This document shows positions 11,230 through 23,290 of a stretch of 64,000 nucleotides of DNA, in pieces. The stretch is from NCBI GenBank assembly GCA_038093975.1, contig JBBPTG010000014.1:62001-126000 (forward strand), written 5' to 3'. The position numbers were made by a program, and so were the translations under genes. Numbering within the stretch: the stretch's first letter is position 1; each line of letters starts with the position of its first letter. The stretch comes from Chalciporus piperatus. Its lineage: Eukaryota; Basidiomycota; Agaricomycetes; Boletales; Boletaceae. Under the pieces are notes generated by a model. That model had not been told where the DNA came from. It worked only from the letters and a program-made list of their open reading frames with translations, and ran no database searches.

Positions 11230-12984
11230 CTAGGTGCTCATGTTAACCCCTGGAACTAATCCCTCAGGGGAAGGCACTTGTGGTCTCTGTTTCCTTAGCC
11301 TCGTGCGATGTCTGTCGTCGTCGGATCCAGGGCGATGGGACGGTAAGGTCCGACTGCGATTAAGCGTAATTGGCGTTGGACTGCCAGGACTGGCACCGGG
11401 CCGCTCAGCAACGGGAGAGAGCTGTCCCCAATCCTGTGGTGTTTCGGAGCGAAGTGGGGGATCTGTAATAAGAGAATCCAGAATCCAGAAGAGGATAAAA
11501 TAACGTCCATGCAAGTGCATCAAACGGACCGGGAAGGAGTCGGTGTTCAGCGTCGTGGAAGGGTAGAACGCGCTGGCGCGGAGGAGGGTAACCCACCGAG
11601 ATGCTCATGTGTTGTGCGCCGTCGGGTGACCCGTCGTTTGTCCCTTCCGGCGAGCTTCCACCCTCCACTAGATGGGGGCTCGTCGTCAGAACTGGGTACT
11701 ACGACAAGATCTGGATCATCGGAATCATGAGGCGCGTGCAGTGCGGGTGGACGCCACGAAGAGGATGGTTCAGAGCGTGGCGGGGGCGGTATGTCGAACA
11801 AAAAGCAATCTTGATTCGCGATGAGAAACTCGAGGACATTTTGACTGAGTCGATGTTCTCCGGGGGAAAGCTCGTGCTTGGGATGAGAAATTAGCCCGGG
11901 ACGAAAGATGACAGCGAGATCTGGAGGAAAGATAGAGCATGAGCGATGTGGGGAGAGAACGGGGTGGGTACAAATACGAACTGGCAGCTGTCATGAGATT
12001 CTTATCTGATTTGCGAGCAAATACTGATAAAAGATCTAAAACGTAGAGGAGAAGGTATTGGTTGGCCCTAGGCATACGGGAGATTAACTGCCTGTAGGTG
12101 GTAATGACTTGGTCATGGTTAAAGGGCTGTCTTGCTAATGGTGGAGTAAGTGGGAGTGATGATGGCGATGGTGATCGGGGGACTAACCGAGGGCGTCTCG
12201 GAACTTGGAGAGGTGACGATGAGGTAGTGTGACACAGAGAGAAGGCAATAACTTACATCGTGGTACATGTCATGTGGTATTACAGGTTCCTGGGTGGAGA
12301 GGTGAGGGGCAGATGTGGTGCCATACATGGATACTTACGGGCATTTGGGTGAGATATCTGCGAGCAACGCTGGCGACGTCATGCGTAGTATAATGTTCGT
12401 TCTTCCAGTCGAGAGATTTTCCATACTGAATTAATGAATGTGAGCGGAAGAAAGGGGCAACCGGCGAATGAAGACGGACCCGGGGAGGTGTTTCAAATGC
12501 AGCTTGTAGCTCACGCATGCGCTTAGCAGAACCATTTACCCGGAAAGCGCCCTCGACTTCGGTTGCTGAATGGAGTGACCAATAAGAGCGTGAAAAAAAG
12601 AGGTCCGGAGAGCAGTACCGTTTTCTTTGAGATAGAGACCACTGAAGGCAAAGAGTGAGGGGTACATCGGGATGATGAGGGGGAGACGGACCACTTTGCG
12701 ACGACGACGGGAATGTAACCCCACACGTATAGGTCACCATTAGCGTTGGCGGTCGAGATCTGTACGCTCGCCCGCTTGAGGCTCTCCTTGAGAGGCTTGC
12801 TAAAGACGGGATGATGCTCGTGCTCGAGAGCTGGAATTGGGGGGCGTCGATGAGGAGCTGGAACAAAGAGTGAACACATACGTTTGTTATATTCTGGAAA
12901 TTTCTTTGATTTTTGAGCGTTTGTGAACTGAGACCACCATTTGAGAAGGGAAGCTTTCGAGGGGGGCGCGTTCTCCGGGACCAT
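11230..12984 (-). CDS. Rho GTPase-activating protein, Sac7/Bag7/Rga type
   Basis: Stimulates GTP hydrolysis by Rho1/Cdc42-class GTPases and so controls polarity and cell-wall signalling. The start MVPENAPPSKASLLKWWSQF leads to VFSKPLKESLKRASVQI and GYIPVVVA, then EGAFRVNGSAKRMRELQ with the arginine finger in FRVNG. KNEHYTTHDVASVARRYLTQ, EPVIPHDMYHD, FRDALG, YVLDLLSVFARKSDKN and LAVIFRPGLISHP complete the RhoGAP helical core. The C-terminus is disordered and basic. The last splice (donor about 11560, acceptor near 11455) preserves the frame and gives a tail ending GLVPGVNMST at 11230; without it the protein would stop at 11547. The start codon is only 96 bases from the divergent GMC gene. Confidence 0.87.
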
Positions 12985-13080
12985 CACTGTCGTTGGGGCG
13001 ATGAGAAGGCCAATCGAACAACACAGCCACAACTTACACCGGGTATATCACACCGGACCAATATAGGACATCCCATCACC

Positions 13081-15568
13081 ATGTTCTCGCCGAAATTCGT
13101 CACAAACTATTCTCTTGTCGCTCGCAACATCGACGACGCCGACTTTGACGAGTATGACTTTATCATCGCCGGTGGAGGTACGAATACACACTCCCTCGCT
13201 TCATGTCCCCCTCACCCATCTCTCCATACTAAGGCACTGCTGGCTGTGCTCTTGCTTCTCGTCTCTCCGAGAATCCCAAATTCCGCGTTCTCCTCATCGA
13301 AGCCGGTCAAAGGTAGTTCTCCGTACTCTTTATTCACGTGCCCTCAATTAACGCCAGCAACAGCGGAACAGCAGTTTTAGAGAGCAGAACACCTTCTGGC
13401 TTCTCACGTCTCTTCCGTGGTCCTCACGACTACACCTTCTACACAGAACCACAGCAACATGCGGGGAACAAGAAAAAGTACTGGCCTAGAGGTCTGTCGT
13501 CGAGTTCTAGCTTCACACCTACTCCCCTGCTGACTGCAACACAGCTCGCTTGCTCGGTGGATGTGCGTACTCCTCTCTCATGTCGTCTTTTCCCTAACCA
13601 CCTTCCTCATCGTAGGCTCCTCGATCAACGCACTCATGTATGTTTCCATTTCTCCATTCTTTCTCCTCTTACACCCTTTCTAGGGCTCAGTACGGTGCAC
13701 CATCCGACTACGACGAGTTCGCTTCCATCATCGGGGATGAAACATGGGCCTGGAAAGATTTCGAAAGGTCACACAGTCCTCTGTTTTCTCGTTTTCACGT
13801 GCTTACCATCCTCAAGGTATTTCCGCAAGTTCGAGAAATATAGCCCACATCCCGACTTCCCACAAGTTGACGTGAGTCAACGCGGCACAGATGGTCCTGT
13901 CACCGTCGGCTACAATGCCTACATTTGGAAAGCGAGCCCCCTGTTCGTTGAGGCTTCTGTCAATGCTGGTGTTCCCTTTAGTCCCGACTTCACCACCTCA
14001 AAGGGCACGCTTGGAACCAACAAGGTAATTCTTCACTTTCTTTTCCGTGGCTAGCTATTCATCATCCCATCCTATCTAATAGATCAGTAAGTGTCCCAGG
14101 CTTCGGTTGCTTCTTTCGCTCACATCCCTTAGTGACATACATCGACAACAAGAAGGAACGTGTGTCTGCCGAGGCTGCTTATCTCACCCCCGACGTCCTG
14201 GCCAGACCTAACCTCAAAGTCGTCACGCTCGCTCGCGTAACAAAGATCGTCTTTGATTCGTCCTCCAGGACTCCTCGCGCTGTCGGGGTCGAGTTCACCA
14301 AATCAAGTTCCGCACCCTGCTTCCGTGCCAGGGCAACCAAAGAAGTCATCGTTTGGTATGCCCTTTCCAGACTTTCCATGTGCTCCTTGCTTAGTTCCCA
14401 ACAGCGGTGGTGCAGTTCATACTCCCCAAATCCTCATGCTTTCCGGCATCGGTCCAGCTGCCCAGCTAGCCAAATTCAACATCCCCGTCGTTGTGGATTC
14501 CCCCGGCGTGGGCGCCAACCTGAGCGACCACCCTGTTTTCAACCTCCGCCTCGCAGAGAAACAGGGCATCTCACTCAACTTTATGAACCCGTACAATCTG
14601 TCCTCCGCCATCAAGTTCTCCAAGGCCCTCGCCCAGTACATGATGTTCGCAACCGGTCCTCTTACGACCAACGTCAGTCTTTCCCCGCTGAAAAGTTCAC
14701 GGACTGGATCAATATGTTAACTCGTTCTAGGTCGGAGAGGCGGCCACTTTCTTCCGGGTCGACGACCAAAAGTTGTTCCCATCTGCGGAATACACCCATG
14801 ACATCGAAGACAGCACTTCCGGTCCTGAGGCCCCCGATGTTGAACTCATTCTCGTCCCAACTGTCGTTGAGGATCACAGTCTCGCTTTGGAGCAGGGAAT
14901 GCATGGGTATACCATCCTGACTACTGTTTTGCGGTAAGTCACGTTTCTCAAAGGTCCTCATCCAAGGTGAATTCTCATCATTTTTCAGCCCGACTAGCGT
15001 TGGTAGTATTCAATTGAAGTCTGCAGACCCTTGGGACGCCCCACTCATCGATCCAAAGTGGGTCTTGTTTCCCATCTCCTATTCAATTCCCCGTGCTCAC
15101 TGTCTCACACAGCTACCTTGCTACCCAGCATGACCTGGATGTACTGATTCGCGGTGTCCGTGGTGCTTACAAGATTGCTCACACAGCCCCATTCTCGGAT
15201 GTCACTGACGTCGGCAACAAGCACCCTCTGCTCGACCACGGCTTTGATAAGTTGAGCGACCAGGAGCTTGGCGAGATCATCAGGCAGAGGGTGGAGACTC
15301 TCTACCATCCTTTCGGAAGTTGTACAATGGGTAAAGAAGACAACCCAGCTGCCCCCTTGGACACGGTGATGAAAGTCAAGGGTACCCTTGGTCTCAGAGT
15401 TTGTGATGCGTCTATATACCCCAAGCTCGTGTCCGGCCACACGGTGAGTCGATTTCTCCCCATTTCGGAGATTATCCATTTACCATTTGCGACCAGGCCG
15501 GCCCAGTGTATGCTGCTGCTGAGAAGCTCGCGGATATCCTCAAAGCGGAATACACTACCACAGCCTAA
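13081..15568 (+). CDS. GMC-family FAD-dependent oxidoreductase (intracellular)
   Basis: Oxidises an alcohol or sugar hydroxyl using FAD. The protein has no signal peptide: MFSPKFVTNYSLVARNIDDA runs directly into the FAD-binding DFIIAGGGTAGCALASRLSE. The second signature is PRARLLGGCSSINALMAQYG, assembled from two micro-exons. SGGAVHTPQILMLSGIGPAAQL is the PROSITE-type GMC signature 2 region. The C-terminal active site shows LYHPFGSCTMG and YPKLVSGHTAGP, so both catalytic histidines of the aryl-alcohol-oxidase/glucose-dehydrogenase group are present. Many very short introns interrupt it; the last joins SGHT to AGPVYAAAEKLADIL and the stop is at 15566-15568. Substrate cannot be read from sequence. 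Lack of a secretion signal argues against a classical extracellular ligninolytic oxidase. Confidence 0.88.
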
Positions 15569-16542
15569 CTTGAAAGTTGGAAGGAATCTTCTTGATCAAA
15601 GCCCCGCCTTTCTTCGTTTCTTGTGGCGGACATGTCATATCGGAGGAGAATACCAGTGCTTATTGATATCTATTGCTAACTATACCAGGGGATCTACTGA
15701 TGGATCTGTATACAGTAGTACTGCTATGTATACGGGATGTAACTTTGTGGGGCCATACACTGTTCTCCGCCCCCGTTCCTCCGAGCGAGAGTGACGACCA
15801 ATTGCAGCAATCTCGGTCGAACAGGATTCAAAAAACGCGGACCTACTGGCATGCAACTCATGCACGAGCTTCCTTGACATGATGCCTAATCCAAGCCTAA
15901 TCGGTTAAGAAGCTATCTCTCAGCAAACTTTTAGCTAATTTCTCGCAGGTCACGCTGAGCCCATGATGCGCGACCTTCCGAGACCACCCAGTGGCAGACG
16001 CTCAGAGAAAAGGGAGAAGCGCGGGAGGGGACAGCGCGTGGGTGGATGATGATGGATGGAGGACGCATACCAACAGGAGGCCAAGGAGTATATTACTATA
16101 TATGGGGCAACGGGGGACCTTGCGTGCCTCGCCCTCATTCTCGGTACTAGTGACAGCTTCCGTCGTTTTGTTTTCAAACTCCGGTCCGAACCATCTGTAT
16201 CCGAGACTAGAAAGCGGGGACTTGTCAAATCCACGCAGTGACCTTGCACGAGATACCGAGTCATGGATCCAATCCGGGGAACCGGGACCTCACAACGTCC
16301 CCGATACGTGAGCAGGAGCTCCGACCTCGATCGCCGTCAGGCGGATTCACGTTGGGCGAAGGCAAGCATATGTCTAATCTGCCCGGCACCTAAGACCGAC
16401 GCGGGTGTTATCTGGTTGGGAAATGGCATTGGCAAATCACATGGTGGGGATAATTTGGACGATGACATCGGATCACTGTAGGAAATAAAATGGACCACCG
16501 GTCTCTCGAGGTGAAACACACGATCTCCTGCATTTCCACAAT
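15569..16542. other. Intergenic region
   Basis: Nearly 1 kb between two plus-strand genes. Open frames on both strands carry no recognisable motif. It probably holds the GMC 3' UTR and the SDR promoter; no TATA-like element stands out close to 16543. Confidence 0.4.
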
Positions 16543-17581
16543 ATGTCGACTACCGAGGCAGAAACGCGCAAAGTTGCTCTCATCACAGGATGCTCTGCAG
16601 GAGGGATAGGATTTGCACTGTATGTATTCCACCGTGAGCGTTGACGCTCGTGTGGATCTTCTCAAGGAATACGATCTAATTTTTTTTGGGGGGGGCTTAG
16701 GTGCGAAGAATTCGCTGCTCGTGGATGCATCGTATACGCAACAGCTCGCAAGCTCGAAAGCATGCAAGGTTTTAGCAACGACAACATTCGAAAACACGTT
16801 CTGGATGTGACCAAGGACGATGATATTGAACGAGTCGTACAGACCATCCTCACGGAAACCGGCAAAATTGACATCCTTGTGAACAATGCAGGGGCCATGG
16901 CGATTGGTGAGTCCAAGCCTTACGATTATCTCTGACGGTGACTGGGAACACGAGATAACACGTGTGTTAGGTCCTATCGCCGAAGCCTCGATTGAAAAAA
17001 TCAGAAGTGCCTTCGAGTTGAACACGTTTGCTGCACTGCGCGTGTCGAACGCGGTGATACCGTCTATGGCAACGCGCAAGGAGGGCCTGATCGTGAATAT
17101 AGGATCCATAGCGGGTCTGATGTACGCAATGACTGGTTTTCCTTCAAGCGTCCTCCGTTGAGCTGACTTTCTCCTTTGAAGAACGACCCCGTGGCACGCT
17201 CTATACTGTGCAGCCAAAGCGGCACTCCACTCCATTACCGAGGGTCTTGCAATGGAGTGCAGACCGCTTGGCATCAAAGTCATGCTCGTCACACCAGGAG
17301 GCGTTACTTCCAACATATCCAAAAACCAAGCAATGACATTCAGCCTCACGCCTACGACAATGTACAAAGATTACGAGTCGAAGATCCAACTGCGCATGAA
17401 CGCCAGCCAAGAGCAAGGCATGGACACGTCCGAATTCGCACGAAGTGTTGTGGCGAAGGCACTGAGCACGAACCCACCTCCTTATATGACATTGGGTCAC
17501 AATTCTGGCTGGTTTTCCTTGTACCAATGGCTACCACGACAGTTCGTCCTTGAACAGATGTACAAGCGTCTAATAGGCTAG
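16543..17581 (+). CDS. Short-chain dehydrogenase/reductase, AYR1-like
   Basis: NADPH-dependent classical SDR. Four exons encode about 285 residues. The nucleotide-binding motif is LITGCSAGGIGFAL, then DILVNNAGAMAIG, IVNIGSIAGL with the catalytic Ser, and TPWHALYCAAKAAL with the YxxxK pair. All four active-site elements are intact. The GCSAGGIG variant and overall layout resemble yeast Ayr1 (1-acyl-dihydroxyacetone-phosphate reductase) and related lipid-droplet reductases, but SDR substrate prediction is weak. The first intron carries a long T then G homopolymer tract just before its acceptor. The last intron (near 17111-17180) joins SIAGLI to TTPWHA. Confidence 0.88.
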
Positions 17582-17837
17582 GTTCGGTACCCGTCTCTCT
17601 ATGTGTTCTATGTATCTTGACTGTCATCCATGTCTTCAAATGAGATGAACCCGCGGGTCGACAAGACTTTATGAAGGTACGAATAGCTCGGTAATTACTT
17701 TGTACCCTCGTACATAATTCTAAGGTATCGGCATATCTTGGCATCAGTGGGTACATAACCGCGCACATAATGAGGCAGACTCTTGCCATGGCCAATCTGC
17801 CTAGTCTTGGATAGATATGACAACTACAACATCGATA

Positions 17838-19516
17838 TCACTTTGGTGGTTCGTTGTTCAAAAATGGCCACGCAGCCTCGTCTTTGGGTGCGCCCGTCAC
17901 GCCGAGTACTGCGTACTGTCCACCCATGCCGAGAGGGTCTACGAGTCGGTTGACGCTCCCTGCGACCGCAGTTTTCCTCTCCTCTGTGGGGGCAGCTTTC
18001 ATGAGAAGGGCGGCGCGTAGCTGAATACCGACCTCGTTGAGGAAGTTACTCTGCGAGAGCGTGCCGTGTGGGGTGACTACAGTGTTCATCAGTGTCGCTC
18101 TGAACGGAAATATGAAAAAGCGCGCTGACCGAGATCGCTCAGCACCTCTTTAAGGAGGGCGAAGTCAACATTGGCGGTCACGTCACACTCGCCGGGGCGA
18201 TGGAACACGTCTACGATCTTGTGTTCCTTGAATGCCTATATTTCGCAAATCAGCTAGGTGTAAATCAAGAGGTGGGGTGATGACGCACACGCAACGAGTT
18301 TCCAAACGCCTTATCTCCTCCATAGTCAACCACGAGCGCGCATCCGCCCGCCGATCCTTTCTCCGTACTCAATAGCTCTGCGATTTGGCGTGCAACTTTG
18401 ACAGACGCGCCTGACACCTCTATACGCGTGCCAACGGGGAGCGCGGCGAATCGCGGGGAGGTGTGACCGAGGAGTGTCGACGACGCGGTGGGTGTTGGCG
18501 AGAGGACGCGTGTCCAGCGCGACGAGAAGGATTGTAATTGGGGAGGTGGAGGCGTCGTTTTGGGTGCGGAAGAGGGTGGGATGAGGACGGTGGATTGGGA
18601 AGGCATGGTGTATCGAATGCTGGGGTCGTTTGAGGGGGCGATGAGGACTTCGTTCCAACCTTGATGGGTTTTCTGTGTGATCGTCGAGCGAGTAGGTATG
18701 GTTGGAAGGCTATGTACGGACCTCGATGACGTGTACTGGGAGCGCGTCAAAGAACTCGTGTGCGACGAGCATAGTGAAGACGTCGTCGCGCTGGGGGACG
18801 TCGTCGATCGCGTCGTGCCATGAGAGCGCGAAGCGGCCTTGTTCTTGGGCAGTCTTGAGTTTCTGGGCTTGGAGAGCGCGCATAGAGGCGCTCGTTTCGA
18901 TGAGGTGTACGCTCTCGAGCTTGTCGCGCACGGATGGAAGCTGTCTGACGACCTAAAGGTGGAGTTATGAACACGGAATGCAAGAAAGCAAGGACGGGGA
19001 CGTTACCCGCAGCATATCATCCATCAGCGTCCCCCGTCCGGGCCCCAGCTCGACTATCCGAAATGCTTTTGATCCACCAGCTGCTACCCATCGTCCGATC
19101 AACCACAACGCGAGGACCTGTCTGACGTCCACCTCACGAACACACGGACAACAGAGGGCATGACCGTACCTCTCCAAAGACCTGGGAAATTTCGGGACTC
19201 GTGATGAAATCTCCTCGTGTACCGAATACGTTGTTTGATGGTTTCATGTAGTATCCGTGTACGGGATGGGAGAGACAGAGTTGCATGTAGGTCGCGAACG
19301 AGAGTGGACCTGTTGCCTGCGGTGGGATGAGTGCGACGAGGCAGCGGTCACTGAAACTGGACGCACCTTGAAGCTGTCGAGCATTATTTTCTCGATGTTG
19401 GTCAAGTCCCCCTGGGCAGTGTTGTGTATCCTTACCCTCGGGGTGAACGAACACGACGTCTGCCTGAGCCAGGCATGGACACGGTTCGACAGTCTGACTG
19501 AACGTGTACTGAGCAT
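17838..19516 (-). CDS. NDUFAF7: Mitochondrial complex I assembly methyltransferase NDUFAF7 (DUF185)
   Basis: S-adenosylmethionine-dependent protein arginine methyltransferase that modifies NDUFS2 during complex I assembly. The N-terminus (MLSTRSVRLSNRVHAWLRQ) is basic and Ser-rich, a good mitochondrial targeting sequence. Characteristic blocks are GPLSFATYMQLCLSHPVHGYY, FGTRGDFITSPEISQVFGE, RIVELGPGRGTLMDDMLR (SAM-binding glycine motif), LVAHEFFDALPVHVIE, GGCALVVDYGGDKAFGNSLR, DVTANVDFALLKE and the C-terminal QYAVLGVTG. About six short introns. The next plus-strand features are the TIF6 remnant and an SDR, with no functional link visible. Confidence 0.92.
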
Positions 19517-19619
19517 CCGAAGGCCAAGCTCAGGCTGTCAGGTTCGGCGAGGTTTTCTTGAGTTTCAGCAATTCAGTCGCGAGTGACGGAACCAAATCCA
19601 CCAGCCGCGCTTGTTCTTA

Positions 19620-20125
19620 CTAGCTCACCAACTCGGACCTAGTCTCAGAGTGCGTACAGGGAATCAGCATGGGGTCTATCAGTGTCCTATACGACCACAG
19701 ATCGGGGGATTCAACTTAGAAATTCCCTTCCAGACTCAGTCGGTATCCGACGCGTCGAGGAACGCCTCTCCGCGCTCGGAAATATCATCGCCTGCAACGA
19801 CTACGTCGCACTCGTCTACCCCAACGTCGATCGCGAGACAGAGGATATCATCGCGGACGTCCTCCGGGGTCGTTTGCCAAACAGTCGCGGATAACGTCCT
19901 CGTCAACCGGACTCGTACATCCAGAAAACGAGTATCCAAGATCAAAACGAACTAAGTAGGTTTCAAGTCCCTTTGGTGTGCGTCTTGCGATTTCGGGATC
20001 GTCCTTGAGCTGACTGGGATGACTTGGAGGGCTGGTACGCCAACCGTGGTTCCGAGAACTTCAGACGTTCATCGGTGCTGGTCTTGTCCTTGATGACTGG
20101 TGTGCATTCACAAGTCTCCACACCG
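19620..20125 (+). pseudogene. Decayed partial duplicate of TIF6 (eIF6)
   Basis: Clearly homologous to the intact TIF6 at 27752-28723, covering roughly its positions 28035-28585. The best part reads [20 protein letters not shown], then [20 protein letters not shown], differing from the functional protein at only a few residues. The frame is lost after IIADVL, where an indel leads to a stop near 19894. Beyond it, relics of [11 protein letters not shown], the following intron and IGAGLV-DDWCAF-TSL-HT can still be traced at the DNA level. Homology also extends upstream into the intron that precedes NRHGLL. Because introns are included, the copy arose by DNA duplication, not by reverse transcription. 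The start codon and both ends of the gene are missing, so no functional protein is expected. Confidence 0.88.
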
Positions 20126-20289
20126 GGTTTTGGGTGATAAGGCAACGCCTTCTGCGCGTCTTCTCGCCGTTGTCTGGATCAATTTTTGATCAACCACCTC
20201 GACTCGGAGTAACGGAGTTCGGAATGCCTCATTTGAAAACCTAACAGTATAGGAGTATTCAACCTTCTCTCGATTACCCTCAAAGCAAC

Positions 20290-21602
20290 ATGAAGAAATC
20301 GGTCCTTAGCTTCATATACGACCAATGGTCTGGTGCTCCTGCTATAGAGAAGGTCGATCTTGCAGGAAAGACAGTGGTGGTGGTCGGTGGCAATAATGAC
20401 ATTGGCTTCGAAGCCGCGAAGCATTTTGCAACTATGAATCCACAGAGGCTCGTCCTTGCCTGTGGAAGCAACGAAAAGGGACAAGCAGCCATCAAAGGTT
20501 AGGTCTTCAGCCTTGCTTCACGAAGTGTTACCGATATACAGCGTTTCAGAAATCGAGCAGTCCACTGGCTTCAAGAATTCAACATATTTTGTCTTGGACC
20601 TCGCAAGCTTTGCCTCCGTCACCGATTTCGTTATCAAGGTTGAAAATGAATGTGAAGATCTGAATATTCTAGTGATGGATGATGCGATTTTCACGAGGAC
20701 ATACGAGCCCACTCCCGATGGATGGGAGTCAATGTGAGCCCCTATCTTAGAAATGCGAACAATTTGCTGACCTCGCCCCCGGCAGCATCCAAGTCAACGA
20801 TCTGTCCCCATCTCTTATCTCGCTCCTGCTTCTTCCACGCCTTTTGGAGACAGGTCGTAAGACAGGAACCCCATCGCGTCTGGTCGTCGTATCCAGTGAT
20901 GTGCACTACTGGGTTGCATTCGAGGAAGAGGTGTTGGCCTCTGAGCGACCCATCGAGACCCTCAGCAGTGAGGAGCACTGCACACCAGCGTGAGTGATAT
21001 TTATCTCATCGGATCGCAGCTCGCCCACATCGACTAACGGGCCCATTTAGCCGCATGTTACAGCGTTACTTCAATTCGAGGCGTGAGCACGATTGCTACT
21101 TCGTCCTTTAAATATTCTGAATCTCTTTTTCTTGCAGTTTTGAGCGTACTTTTCGTTCGTGCCTTGAACGAGAGGTTACAAGATGTCGCCCCGTTGATCG
21201 TAGACACCGTCAACCCTGGGTTTTCCACCTCCTGTGCGAAAGATTACAGCTCAGCGTCTATCTTCGAATCGATCATCATGTTTTTCATGGAGAAACTACT
21301 CGCTTGGTCACCAGAAGAAGCTTCGCGTCAGGTTGTTTGGGCTGCCGTTGGAGGAGGAAAGGAAAGTGAAGAGAAATTGCGAGGCGCGTATATCAACAAG
21401 GAGCAAATCACCGAACCGAGCGATTTCGTTCAAAGCGAACTTGGAAAGCAGTTCCAGGACAAGATCTGGGTAAGTTGTCGTGTATGCACAGCCTTGATTG
21501 TCCCTCGCTAACGCGTCGACTTGTCAGTCGGAGACCATCGACGTGCTCTCGAAGGTTTCGCCCAATGTGCAAGCAATCTGCGAGCAACACCTCGCTAAAT
21601 AG
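20290..21602 (+). CDS. SDR-fold protein with eroded catalytic motifs
   Basis: Retinol-dehydrogenase/WWOX-like SDR of the kind expanded in Agaricomycetes. Readable over its full length: MKKSVLSFIYDQWSGAP, then KTVVVVGGNNDIGFEAAKHF, LDLASFASVTDFV, NILVMDDAIFTRTYE, SRLVVVSSDVHYW, RYFNSRLLSVLFVRALN, VDTVNPGFSTS and a C-terminus VSPNVQAICEQHLAK. Departures from the family are notable. The middle Gly of the Gly-rich loop is Asp. The usual NNAG is MDDA. The YxxxK catalytic Lys is Arg (Y-F-N-S-R, completed across an intron). The Ser is retained. The frame is open through several introns, so the gene is not visibly broken. It may have lost or altered catalysis. Confidence 0.75.
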
Positions 21603-21687
21603 GTTGAGAATCCCTTGACTCCAGTCTCCCGATATGAACATACGATGACCTGTAAAGTACAACAATGTAGCCCAGGACGAGTCTAAA

Positions 21688-23071
21688 CTATGCTGTGTCA
21701 GTTCCTACAACATCATCTCTGCTCTGTTCCAAGTTGTCCGGTCTCACCGCTACCTTGTCCCCACTTGGCCCTCGAATGACAAACGACCCATGCGTAAACG
21801 TCAAGTCAGTTACCACGATATACAAGGTCTGCTGATCATCCTCCCCGAGGGGGATACCCCTGTCCACCTTGAAAGAGCGCCAGACAAACACGAAACGTGA
21901 TACGACAATGCTTGTCAACGATAGCCCCATAGCTGGACGGTACCAGGTGACGAGAACCAGGAACGCGAGAAAGATCATGACATGCTGTCTTGCGCACTCG
22001 GCCCAGTATGCGAAGCGTCGAAGGCCTTTGGGAGATGGGAGGTATCCTGTACGAAAGGTGACGAGTTCCAGATGGCTTGGAAACAGAAGCAAGGCTCCTC
22101 CGACTGCGGCGCACCACGGCACGAAGAACAAGACACGGAGGGCGTACGCCAAAAGCTTGTCAAGCGTAAAGACCTCCTTGACGTTTCGTACCGCCGTTGA
22201 CGGTGATGTGGGAGAGGTGGGAGCAACGCGAAAGGAGTCGACGAAACTTGGTATCCGGAGTCCGTTGCTTTGCTTCCTCCTGAGGGTGCTCTTCACGAAC
22301 GCAGACGAAGACTCGGAGATGGTCCCAAACTTGCGCGTAATAGTCCCTGAGGGCCGCTTCTCCTTTTCCTGAGATGCTAGTCAGCTCTAGGGGGCAGTGC
22401 CAAGGGCCCAATCATCACTCACCGATAGCGTGCTAACATCCTGCAGGGAAAAGCGCCGGTTCGGGAGGCTGTAGAAATTCTGGAGAACGACGTCACAACG
22501 TCAGATATGATCGCTCGACAACCGTGGTCCGTACATACCTCGTCTGGGTGAGACTTGACCGACATTCTCTTCCCAAACCGTTCTCTCAGCGGGCTAGAAA
22601 TCAGAATAGGCGAGATGTCATCCGGTAGCTGAAGACACGTCATGGCGGTCATGGCGTCATCGTCCACCTTCTGTACCAATCGTGACGCGGAGACACTCAC
22701 CTTTTTCTTGAACACGGTAAGCGCCAGCGCTACCCTTTTGATCTTCTTCATCGTTGCGGAGAAGCTACGTGCTTTCGTTTCGAGGATGAGCTTGTCTCGG
22801 AACGCAGCCTTGGACCGAGGGATCCCAGGTTTGTGGTCGAGAATGCCGTGGACGCCAAGGTTGAAAGTTTGATCCTCATCCTCGGGCGTCGTCGTTCCAG
22901 ACGACGACGAGAGGTATGCTATCGAGTCAACATCCATGTCCGATGATACGGTGCTTTTTGAATCGTTGTTCTGCTCCTGGATCATATCAGCAAATATGCA
23001 TGGGATGATTCAGCCATGCACGAGCTCACCAGAGCGAGCCACGATGAAGAAGGATGGACAATCGTCGACAT
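21688..23071 (-). CDS. Integral membrane protein of unknown function
   Basis: I do not recognise the family. The first exon (MSTIVHPSSSWLAL) splices over 51 bases to EQNNDSKSTVSSDMDVDS. The N-terminal half is acidic then Ser- and Lys-rich, with KKIKRVALALTVFKKK and LPDDISPILISSPLRERFGK. Later exons read NFYSLPNRRFSLQDVSTLS and EKEKRPSGTITRKFGTISES. The C-terminal half has about three hydrophobic helices (LLAYALRVLFFVPWCAAVGG, VMIFLAFLVLVTW, LSLTSIVVSRFVFVW), then a soluble tail stopping at 21688. The splices found all keep the frame and the protein looks genuine, probably fungus-specific. Confidence 0.65.
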
Positions 23072-23290
23072 TTTTGGGGGGGATAGAAGGAAATAGTTGA
23101 AGTGAAAGAGAGATGCGTCAGTCGATCGACCTTTTATGCCAGCGGTGAGCCAGTCAGAATCGAAATCAAAGGTCGCAGGTCTTGGATAAGCAGAAAACAT
23201 CTGAATTAAGTCCCGTCGGACTCGATCACAATTGAGCTACAATGAGTGAGTGATACAGTGCGTCGTGATTTGCAAGTGCTACCGTTAATT

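Noticed and set aside
19682..19894. 70-residue frame as a genuine small eIF6-like gene
   Set aside because: It begins inside homology to TIF6 without the conserved N-terminus and ends at a frameshift; homologous decayed sequence continues downstream.
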